DNA of 64,000 nt, taken from NCBI RefSeq assembly GCF_032854445.1, contig NC_088300.1, positions 27,573,608 through 27,637,607 on the forward strand. Reading direction: 5' to 3'. The DNA comes from Liolophura sinensis (taxonomy: Eukaryota; Mollusca; Polyplacophora; Chitonida; Chitonidae). The first letter of the stretch is position 1; each line of letters begins with the position of its first letter. Positions 1-12,200 of this stretch are shown here, one piece after another. A program made the position numbers and the translations under genes. The notes beneath the pieces are model-generated. The model worked only from the letters and a program-made list of their open reading frames with translations, had not been told where the DNA came from and searched no databases.

Positions 1-19
1 AGTGAATAGTTATAATTAC

Positions 20-268
20 CATTTGAAATAGCATATGTGACAGTTCCATGGGAGTCGGCATCCACATCTGTGGCTGAGATGGTGACTAGTATGGTACCAG
101 GAAGAGTATCCTCTGCCCAGGTAACATTGACAGGACTTGTCAAGAAGACCGGGGCAGCCTCATTTACTGGTATCACATTCAGTTTAATGAACAGTGTATT
201 TACACCCCAACTATTGGACAATGAAATCACAAGGTTGAACTTGGTAAAACTGTAGTCGTAGTCCAGTC
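20..268 (-). CDS. Cadherin exon 11 (EC7/EC8)
   Basis: Acceptor ATATTACCAG, donor GTAATT; phase 1 in, 1 out. Encodes GLDYDYSFTKFNLVIS, linker VNEAAP, WAEDTLPGTILV and SATDVDADSHGTVTYAI. The gene continues beyond base 1. Confidence 0.85.
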
Positions 269-3200
269 CTGGTAATATAAATCCATAATTTTCGTTAAAA
301 CACTCTAGAGATCATCTTTCAACAATATTTAATATTGTGTACCAGTACTGTATGTGTGTATGATTTGAGTTTTGCATCATATTTTTCAGTAATATTATGA
401 CAAGGAGTGATTAGGTGTGTGTATATACTAGTATACTTTGTCTTCTGGTAGGGCGAGTCCAGGCCATCAAAGTACTGCTGCCACAGAAGTATCATGCCTA
501 AGACACTTAACATGACTCCCCACCCAGTCATATTATACTGACACTGGGGCCAACCAGTCCTGTTTGCCTGCTCTATAAACCTCTCAGTGCCGAGCGCCAA
601 GCAGGGTAGCAACAGGTACCATATTTAAAGTCTTTGATGTGAACCGACCTGGGTTAGTTCCAAGGTCTCCCAACTTCCTATACTGAGCTCATATAAATTG
701 ATTGAGCTTGTATACACTGACTGAGTCCCTGTACATTGATTCGGACAATAGGTCAAGAGATACCAGACTTACAGGAAAATATACCATGACTATAGCCTTA
801 ATTTTTCAATAGATTTATTTTTGATACATCATTTTCTTAAAAATTGAACCAAAAAAAAAAACCAAAAAAAAAAAAACACTTCATTTCGTAAACAAAATTC
901 TGAAATCTGTCAAAAACCAGAAATTTTACATTCAGTGAAATTGTGTCATGTTTTTCCCTGACTGACATTTTCAAAGGTTTTGTTCCAAGTAATAATGGTA
1001 ATCCTAAAATATAAAATAGTGCTTGTCCTACTGCATGTTGCTCATCAACATGGTACATAAACTACCGGGCAAAAGAAACGTATAACTTTTAAATGCAGTT
1101 TTTTCTATGGAAAAATAAGTTGAATAAGTTTAAACGTTGTGTGAATACGTTTGTACATAAGCACCCTGTGTACACGTCACTTTTTAACGAGATTCATTGA
1201 AATTGGTGTAAGACATCATGAAAAATCGGAAAAACAGAGTTTCGGGCCCTGTTGAAAATTCTCGATAATGACCGCCGTATAAATACCAATGTAGCACATG
1301 GTAAGGGTGCAATACCATAAAAAAACATCTAAGAGATGCCGAGACTCACACAAGCAGAATGTGATAGAGCCACTGGTATGGCCGACATGGGGGCCATCCA
1401 ACACCACATTGCCAGAACATTCAATTGCAGTCAAGCCACCATCAGCAGACTGTTGGGTCGTTAGCGCCTAACAGGCAGGACACAAGATCGGGCAGGCCAA
1501 GTGTTACAACGCCTGGCAAAGACCGGTACATCCGCACAATCCACCTGCGTAACCGGTTTGTGACGGCGACGTCAACGGCGGAAACGGCACTGGGACACCC
1601 CATCAGCAGACACACAGTCTTACGACGACTCCGCGTGAGTGGTATGAGAGCCTATCGCCCCTTCCGTGGAATGGCATCGACTCCTCTATACCGTCAAAAC
1701 AGGCTGCGTTGGGCAAGAGTTCTACGTCGATGGCAGCAACGAGACTGGGAAAGGGTGCTGTTCACTGATGAAAGCCGATATAACCTCTTCAGAAATGACG
1801 GTTGAATTCGTGTGTATCGACGCAGGCAAGGGCAAATGGCACAAAACTGCATTCAGAATGTCCACCCTTTTGGTGCTGGTGGGGTGCTTGTATGGGGCGG
1901 AATTTGTGGACAGGTGAGAACGAGATTGGTCATCATCCAGGGAAATCCGCCTGGCCAAAGATACCAAGATGAAATATTGGAACCTGTTGTGGTGCCATTC
2001 GTGCATCAACAGCAAAGGGGTATCCTTTTGCAGCAGGACAATGCACGACCTCATACCGCCAGAGTTGTACTAAATTATCTGGACACCGTTAACGTACTGC
2101 CTTGGCCAGCACGATCGCCAGACATGAATCCCTGAGAGCATCTGTGGGATCATCTTGATCGACGTTTGAGACAACGCGTCCCTCCCCTACAAAACAGGCA
2201 ACAGCTCGAACAGGCTTTATTTAAGGAGTGGGACAGAATTCCTGATGACGTCATCCGGCGGCTGACGACTTCCATGAGGAGACGTATTTTGGCTTTAATT
2301 GATGCAATGGGTGCTCACACACGCTACTAACGATCTGTCTTATGACATGATAGGACATTAGGTACACCTTTTTAAGGGAGTCCCTTTACTTGCATTTGTG
2401 TAATTTTTCAGATTTACCCCATGCCTTCTTTACTCGGCCTGACAGCAAGTGTAATATCCATATGGCTTTGAATTTTTGAACAGAACTTGGAAAATGGTTT
2501 ATTGCACTATAATGCTTATCATGTTGATACTGTCTGTCTTTCTTTCTCTTTCTTGTGGTGCTGAACAAGGTCATACGTTTCTTTTGCCCGGTAGTTTATA
2601 ATATATTTAAGTGCAATAGTTCAGTTAATTACGTGTATGTCTCGCCTTGTTCATATTTTACTATTGACAAAATTAAAGTATGACATTTATACCATTTATC
2701 AGTTGTAAAACTCCAGAGGGATCAATGCTGAATGTACTTCCATTGTTGCCAGATGTGATCTGGTATGTCAAATCCTCTGCAGGATCTCCAGAACTGCATG
2801 GTAGCGTCATCACCTAGATTAAACATGCAAGTTAAGCAAAATAATATCTCAAACTAATATCTGAACATGTAGCTACAAAACTTAAGTGTGGATTAGGCAT
2901 GTTGGTTTTTGATCTTGATCTGAGCGGCCACTAAACGAATCTGAACACAAAACTGGACAATATATGAACCAGTTATTGATTGGGAATCAACGATAAGCCA
3001 GGAGCACGGAAATATACCTTGTTCTGCGGGTATAATAATGGGATAATACTGACTGATCAGAAATGTAAATGGGAACAGACAGTTTATATGCTTGTCATAA
3101 TGATTTATAAGGAGCAATTTCTGAGACCGCCCGTCATGAGTTAAACTGCAAGGAAATTGTTTATAAAACATATTATTATGCCAAATATTATGTGTTTGCC

Positions 3201-6200
3201 TTGTTTTTAAGTTTTATTTATCTTACATCTGATCCCACAAGCATGTCTTCCATAATCAAAGCATGCAGAGAGTATGCAGTACATGATGGTGTAAGATCCT
3301 CCTGCACGACACTAAGCACTGACACTGTCACAGTGGATGTGGTTGTCTTTCCTCCACCATCAGTGGCTACCACATACAATGGAAATGGATTCACTGCCAA
3401 GGTGTCATAGGGTATTCTTTTCCTCAAACTCAATGCACCAGATCTGCTGTCTAGTATGAAACTGTAAGAATGCGTTGCATCTGGAAGTGAAGAGGAAAAG
3501 TATATGTCTAGTTGAAAGAGCAATAACATTTTTGTTTAAAAATATGAGTTCTTCAAATTTTTAACATGTTTAACTTGGAGTTTGGTCAGATTTTATCCTT
3601 GATTTCAACAACTTAAGAGAAACCTGGCATTTCACTAATAAGTGCTTTAATTAGTTTAAATGATAGCCTAGAATCATGATCAGATATTTGATTTACACGC
3701 ATGTCGCTATATGCAAGTCTCTAACACTCAACCATGTCATACCCCTTTATCCACTCAGCTGATAGGGATTCAAACAACAGGAGAACATAAAAACAGGAGA
3801 AGAAAAGACTACCAAAGTTTATATACTAAATTTATCAAACATTTAAAAAAGTCAGGCCTGTCATAAAGACAAATTTGAAAAAAAAAATGTACATCATTAA
3901 CAAATTAAGAGTTAGGCTTACATCTTAAAATCAAGTCAACACAGTTTCCTGAAGATGTAGTAAAATCTGTGAGAAAGTTGAGCCAAACATAAAACCTTAC
4001 TTTGAGACTACAATCCCAGATACTGGCTAAGTTTAAAGCTCTGTTTTTTGTTGGCTTTGGGTTTATTTCTTAAACAAAAAAAATCATATATATTCTCTGC
4101 AATAATAGACCTACATCTTCAAAGTATGTTTATTAAGAAGATACACAGTAAAAATTGAACCTAAACATGCAACCTTTATACTCTAGTGCTGGTATTCTGA
4201 CATTCAAAAACTTACCCACAAAACACTATTAACACTGAAACCCACCCCATTTTCAGTCACGCTCACAATAACTGGATTGTACTTTGCAAAAGCAAGCTAT
4301 AAATGAACATGGATATGTTAACTTATGTTAGAGTTCACCAGCTGGATGAAATTTAAACTGTCCAGTGTTAAACCCAGAGTTGGAAACAGTGTGATTGACC
4401 CAAGGTATGAGCATGACTATACCAGCAATACAGTCCTAAACATGTCCTAAACAAAGCTGCAAATCAAAAGCATCTTACAATGAATGGTGTAAGAGATTTC
4501 ACCATCTGGCCCGTAATCATCATCAGTGGCTGAGATGGTCATAATTGTGGTACCAAATATAGTATCTTCTGGCATCTTGAAAAAAAAAATTTAAATAAAC
4601 ATTTCAACATAATCAGTGAAAAATAATATTTCATTTTTAAGCTATTTTGTAAAGCCTGTGTGTTTTTTGTTTTACATTGCAACAATTTACATACATGTAT
4701 TATATCTGTCACTGGATATAGGATATTGTGTCATCTTGCACTCAGGCCCTACATTAAGTGAATGGCCAACAATAAAAGATAGGAGCGAGGTCAATGTTAA
4801 CATACAGGATGTCAAAAATTTGACCAACTGAGTGACAGATAGACAAAATAACCGACTTATTCACTTACAGAAATGCTGAGACACAATTAAAAGCAAACAC
4901 TGATAAAACATACCGATAATACTGGATCCAGTGAGCCTGGGAGAAACTGTGGGCTAAACTCATTCATTGTTGATATTCTCACAAAAACAGAAGCTGATGC
5001 TGTCTGCTGTGGCAAGCCGCCATCAACAGCTTCTATCATCACACTGTAATATGGTGAATCTGAGTTTGGTTTATCCGGATCTATAACAGTTTGAATCTCC
5101 AAATTGTTCAAAGCGGATATCTGGAACTTGGACTCCTCATTTCCGCTCACAATTGTACAGGTAACTGTTGATGTGACATCATCATCAGTGACCTCCAATG
5201 CAGTAACAAGAGTTCCAACAGGTTCGTTTTCTCCTTTAATAACCTCATAGCTGGACTGGAGAAATTTTGGAGTGTGTTCATTAACGTCCAGTATCTCTAC
5301 TCTAAGTACCCGAACCACGTCTCTTGATGGTAACCCATTATCTGAAACCCGGACAGAGATGTCATAAAAAGATGAGGAAGAGCCTTCTCTATCTAAAGTT
5401 TCACCTGTCACAAGTGATCCCGACATAGGATCTATCACAAACACTCCAATGCATGAAGCCCCCGAATCTGTCAAAGAGAAAAAATGTATATAAATTTAAT
5501 AAAAGCACGTTTTCATATATTTATGTATTTATTTCATTGGTGTTTTATGTCGTTGTCAAGAATATTTCACTTTTACGACGACGGCCAGCATTATGGTGGG
5601 AGAAAATACGTTTTCATAATAAACTTTATAATTCTGTGTTTGACACCATTTATGAATTAACTTGCAGATGATCTGTCTTGGAAAAATGCGCTCAGCAGTT
5701 TTACGAACACTGACAAAACTTTCCGACCTGATTAGGATGAACTCTGACCTCAAGAAAGTCCTAACTGAGAAATGATGAGTCTTGTGAAAAGTTTTATTCA
5801 AATTAAATATTTGGTTTACTGTTTTAGGAGTTACTGTGTTATGACAAAAGTATGACAGTGCAGATTCACCAGGCAAGACAGCAGAAAAACACATTGCCCT
5901 GATCCATCCCTTCAGGTGAGAAATTTTTTTATTTATTTATTTGATAGGTGTTTATGCCGTATTCAAGAATATTTCACTTATACAACGACAACCAGCATTA
6001 TGGTGGGAGGAAAGCGGGCAGAGCCTGGTGGAAACCCACGACCATCTGCATGTTGCTGGCAGACCTTCTCAGGTGAGAAATAATAATGACTGCTGCAATG
6101 CTACAATCTCATTATTGGATTCACAGGCTTTAACTGAACAGTTTATATTTATCATGCAGTATTTACTTAATAAACATGTGGAACCTCAGTATTTACCATC

Positions 6201-9200
6201 TACAACTGATACCAGTGAGTATGTCAATAGGCCATCAGGTCCCTCGTCCAAGTCTGTGGCTTGTACTGTTATTACAGTTTCTCCAACAGGGACATCTTCT
6301 CTTACATCGTACGGGGTGGTCGAACTCACATACACAGGGCTAAAAACTCCCCAAACAGGATCTGCTTCATTTTCTCCTGTCACCTTTTGAAATATACACA
6401 CAAAAATATGTAAAGTCAGGCTCAGAAGACTTTGAAATCTTCACTGAACAATAACCTCACTTAATAACACAAGTTGTTATTATGAATGCTTGGGGTTTTA
6501 TCATAAACTGCTATTATCATATATTGATGAGCAAATTATCCACTGGATGGTGGGTTCCAGTAACCATGAACTCCATACAATTAGCTTCATATAATAAGAG
6601 CAGTTTAAATAACAATTGCATAACATATGTAAGCATAAACAACAGCTACATGTACGTGTACACATAGGTCATGAGACTTGCTAATTCAGCCATGCCTACC
6701 AAAAAAGAAAAGGCTGAAAGACAAAGCTCATATCCCCAAAAAGCCAAACTAAAAAGAGAAGAAGTCTGGATTTTCACTCCTGGAATGCAAAAGTTGTTTT
6801 AGTTACCTGCTTGTTTGAAAAAGCAGGCTCTGACATGAACGGCCAAGAAGCTACAAAACAGTGCAAAATTCTCCACAGGTATTACCCGACACACCAGTCA
6901 GGAGTGCGTCATCTAGGCTGGCATGTGAGTGAAAATCGGCCATCGTATCACCCTGTCGCTTTGCTGTACACGTCTTTCCAGGATACAACTCCAGTATTTT
7001 TCAAAACATTTGTTGTAAAAGTCTTTTACTATTTTCAAGGTGTTAATTAAAAGGTGTAAATGTATGGATAATTATAAATTAAGTCATACAATGGCTTGTG
7101 TAAAAGCACACAGTGGATAAGCCTCCCAGCTCCAAAAGGAGTGCCTCTGAAGTATCTGTGAAGAGCTTCTGAAACCCCCATGTGAAGTGGTAATCTAGTA
7201 CCTAAGAACTACCCACTTCAACAGCACTTCACTAGAAGCGCCTTTGAAGAACCCAAATTTGACCTCCTGACCTCCTTCACGAATCGCCTTGAGAGCACCA
7301 TCAAGCTACTCTTATGCATCGCATTGGAAGCCCTTCTGCAGCACATAGGAAGCCCCTCTGGAGCACCCTGGAAGCCTCTCTGGAGTGCACATGAAGCCCC
7401 TGTGGAGCGTACATGAAGCCCTTGTGGAGCGCACATGAAGCCTTTGTGGAGCGCACATGAAGCACCTCTGGAGTACCGTATGGCTTCTGAATTTCCATTT
7501 CTTTCATGACCACTTATGTCTTCAAGCTCTGGAACCTTTTTGCTCTCTTTTCTTTAAAATATGTTCGAAGTACCCATCATAAAATATGCATGTCAAGTTT
7601 CAAGCCAATGTTGAGTGACTGCTTCTTTGCAGAGAAGTTCAACCATGAATGAAATCGAAGAAAGTATTGAGGCAGGCGATGTCTATTACACATCTTTAAA
7701 TTCTAAACACTGTCTCAAAGCATGACCACACCAAACAAGGAATGTACATGCAGAATGTACACTGTAGACAAATCGACTATTTGGGTTAGGCCTACGTGGA
7801 AGTCATATCACACTGTTATCTGGCAAACAGTTGTCTCCCTCATTATGCAACAAATAAGTGTACAAATTTAGTTTTCGCTTAAAATGAATTTTACTCACAA
7901 ATATATGTCATATATTTTCATGTCCACGTCCATGTATATCAGTCTACCGCACATTTTGTTTTCTTAAGACTCAGAACTGTCCTCTTATTGCAGAAGAGTT
8001 CTGCTTTTCTATATCCAGAGCCTCCATAAAACATAGAAAACATACTCCACGACAGGTTTCCGAAAACTATTACGATTTGATTTTATGCTTTTTCAGTAGC
8101 ACTGTTTGTGAGTCTGGCATATCAGAACACAGGATTTGTTTGAGCTGTCATCACATTAGGAGTTCGCACAACACCGTCACTGTTTTTATAAACAAAATGT
8201 TTTATGATTTCCATTATACAGTTCTGCCGGCCAGACGTGTTGCCAGCAACAGATAAGATTATTGTTTTACCTTTTGCAGTAGGCCTAGTCTGAAAGAAGG
8301 GATTTGCAGTGTGCTAAATTCAACTATAGCTTTGTATACAGAGAGCCCTGCATTTTAAAAATGGATATTTTACATGACACTCCATATGCGTAAAGCTACT
8401 GGGCAGTCACGCTTAATATTGACAGAATGTTCTCTCAAATTCCCATTTATCACAAAATAATGATACTAAAACAATAACCTGTTATTAATAAAATTATTAT
8501 GACTAAAACTGAGGAAAACATGAGCTGTTGGTGGTAGGAGCATAGACTAAGTGCTCAGTGAAGAGTGAGCTTGTTTATTACATTCTGTTAGTACTGTTAG
8601 TACAATCCCCTCACCTCACTGATGCTCTCCAGTGGCGCTTAGTCAGTAACAACCACGACCAATGCAATGAATCTTGGGATACACTCCCCTAGTCCCAAGG
8701 TACAATTTTAGGTCATTTACCGTACTGTGTCTAGGGAATATTTAGTGTGACGATAAAGTTGCTTGGGACAAGAAGATATATAGGTATATAAAACTGCATC
8801 ATAGAGCAGAGGGCTTCATTTGTGTCACCTTCATCACGAGGATAATGTTGTAGTAAAGCTTGCTAACCATTTAAATAAGTCTGAGTGCCATTCCTTTATC
8901 AAATTTATGGAATTCTCTCAATTCTGCTAGAGCCTCCACTGGTGGATTAGATGGCTACACTGTGTCGTCCTCATCCTATGGACCACCAGTATTTATATGC
9001 AGGCCAATAAATGTATCTAGAACTAGTCAAGCTAAATTATAACAAACAAGCAAATTCATAGAATTTACATATCTCTTTTCACAATAGTTGCTTCCAAACA
9101 AGTTGTCAATTGTCCTTTTAATGGTGTAATATTCTTGGTATCAATACCAGTGCTCCATGAGTTTATCTTTTCCCGGAAGATGCGGAGTACAGCTGACAGG

Positions 9201-12200
9201 TATCAGAAATTGTGGTTAGTAAAGTTTGGCTTCATTTCGATGCGATAGTGATACTAGAGTTAATTGTGATGTTATGGTCTTTATTATTCACAAAGACCTA
9301 GGTGACATGACATTACTGTAGGATTAACAGAAACTTTTTCTCGCATAAAACTTTGTCATTCGGAGGACTGCCCACTCAAAAAGACTCAGTTCCAGTATAG
9401 TTAATGAACGAGTACACATCTGTTTGTCTTAAAGCTAAGCTGGGAAGAATGAAACAGACCTCAAACTTACGTGTACTATCACTGTTGCTGTTCCAGTTTT
9501 AGGCACTGCCCCTCCATCAGTCCCAGTTATGATAATTTGGTACTGGTAGTTCTGAACAGACAAAGTGTCATAGTCTATGGGGTTACCCGTTGTCTGCAGG
9601 TCAGTTCCCGATAACTCAAACTTAGGTGTGATGTCATCACCAGAGGCAATGGCATAGGTAATCTCCCCATTACCAGGAGAGAGATCAGGGTCTGTACAGG
9701 TAACTGTCACAAGGCTCACACCTGGGTATGGAAACATACAGTACTAACATATGTCAGGTATAACTTGGAGTATAAATAACAGCATAACAGCACAATGGTG
9801 TATTATGCATGATTTACAAAAGACACAGTACCATATATATGTAGTACTAGATTAGTAATCATTATCATTAAAAACTATAGATACTATATATGCTTGTTAG
9901 TTGTACTTTTCAGTTCAATACTTTAAAGTATCACATTGTATCAAACAAGGTCAACTGAAAGCATGGGTTTCTGAGTGTTAACATTTCTATGTGCTCTGGT
10001 TACAAGTATATTTTAGTAAACAATGCAAAGGAAGATCGAATATTATCAATTTATGCATGAAATAACTATATGTATGTCTTGTACAATAATGATTTCAAAA
10101 GTTAATTTCATGCTTTATGATTTCAAACAAAGATAACATTAATTTTCTGTTGACAACTTGTATGGGCCACTTACAATGTCTGTGCAGTTGCTTATTTATT
10201 TGTTTTTGATTGGTGTTTTACACTGTACTCATTAATATTTCACTTATATGACAGCGGCCAGCATTATAGTGGGAAGAAACCGGGGAGAGAAATAAATAAA
10301 TAAATAGCATCAGCTGGACTTTAACTCACAGTGACCGCATTGGTGAGAGGCTCCTTGGTCATTATTGCGCTAGCTTCAAAGGCCCCCTGTGCAGTTGCTT
10401 ACTGCCCGGGACTTTGCCCAGTTCCAGCGCAATAAGGACCTGTCAATCAGCAGGTCAACAACAGTGCATTCACTCAACAAACTTGCTGCACCCTGTTACC
10501 AATGTACAGCAATGGACCAGTAGGATTGGCAAAGTCCACAGCTGCTTACATAGCCGGAGCACCGCTTCACTCCCACACATACTTGTAATACGTGCAGCTA
10601 GCCACACATAAATGCAATCAGGGGTACCTTGTTACTGATGTAAAGCAATTGGATATGTTGGGTAATGGTTGTCTCCAAGTGCCAAACGAACATAACATGT
10701 ATGTGAGTGAGCGAGTGAGTGCTTAGGGTTTAACGTCGTGCTCAACACAACGAAGGAATCCTTAGGGTGTATGTAATGTACCTCCTTGTTGCAGGACAGT
10801 TTTATCTAGCGCTGCTTCAGTGATAGGACTTTCCGAAGGCAAGTAAGCCGCCCTGCCTGAGCCATTATACTGATACGGGTAAACCAGTCATTGCACTATC
10901 CCCTTCATGCTGAATGCCAAGCGAGAAAGTTACAACTTCCTCTTTTAAAGTCTTAGGTGTGACTCGACCCAGGATTGAGCCTGATAATGTGTATGCACTA
11001 TGAAGATCCATAAGGTTACTAAATGGAATAATCAAAGAACCTCAGGATTGTGTCAATTTGTAAAGCAAATGATATCATCCTTATTCAAAAACAAATTTTG
11101 AATTTTTTAGTTTAAAAATAAATTTGGCAGCAACAGTACCAAAAGCTTGAACGAGGAGCTAGACACACAATACATGACTTCATCTCAATATGTAAAGTAT
11201 TATTAAGACATTTGTGTTCACACTTCACAGGGATTTTAATTCCCCAATTAGACCTGAAGGTTAGGAAATTTGCAATTAACATTAATTAATATGCACATAG
11301 GATATCAATGATGTATTCAAAATATGAGCTCAATACATGTATTACTTTATAAGGCAACACCCTTAACATTTACCTTAAGATTCTATTTACTGTTCTTGGA
11401 TGCCAACGCTAATGCTTGATGTATGACATAAGCTAAAGTACAGGCGAGGTAAAAACCTAAGTGATACTATATATACCTGCTGGCTCATTTTCGGACACCG
11501 TTACATGGTAGACACTAGGTGAAAACGTGGGCGTGTTGTCATTGATGTCATCAAGTGTAACTATCAAGCTGGCTCCATCTGAATTCCCTGCAGAGTCTGT
11601 CACGGCCAGAAATAACTGATTGAAAATAAGTCTTGCTCCAACTTTATCTCTGTCCAACCTGGTCTTCACGCTAACTGTCCCCGAGGATGAATCTATCTGG
11701 AAGTAACGTGTGTCACTACCTTGAAGGAAAAAAGGACAAACGAGTGCGAGTGAGTGCTTGGGGTTTAACGTTGTATTCAACAATTTTTAAGCCATATGAT
11801 GATGAAGGGTCATGTACGTGTAATGTGCCTCCTTGTTGCAGGATGGATTTTCACCGCTCTTTTATTTAGTGCTGCTTCACTGAGAGGACTTACTGAAGGC
11901 AAGTAAGCCGCCCAGCCCGAGTCATTATACTGATACAGGTCAACCAGTTATTGCACTATCCCCTTCATGCTGAACGCCAAGCGAGGAAGTTACAACTTCG
12001 TCTTAGGTGTGACTCGATCAAGGATTGATCCTGGATCTACCGGTCCCGAAGCGGACACTCTACCAACTGTGCTATCCCGGCCGGTAAAGAACAAACGAAT
12101 ATCAGACCTAAAGCCACTGGCAGAACATCATGTCCTTTTTTTTTGGTCGTCCATGTCATAATTAGGTGTGAGTACATACTGTGTCTTCTTGTGGCAAGGA

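Noticed and set aside
37-255. 72-residue plus-strand ORF
   Set aside because: Opposite strand of cadherin exon 11.
7218-7513. Two overlapping minus-strand ORFs with repeated RSTGASCAL-like peptide
   Set aside because: Both are readings of the 22-bp minisatellite in two frames; no splice or start context.
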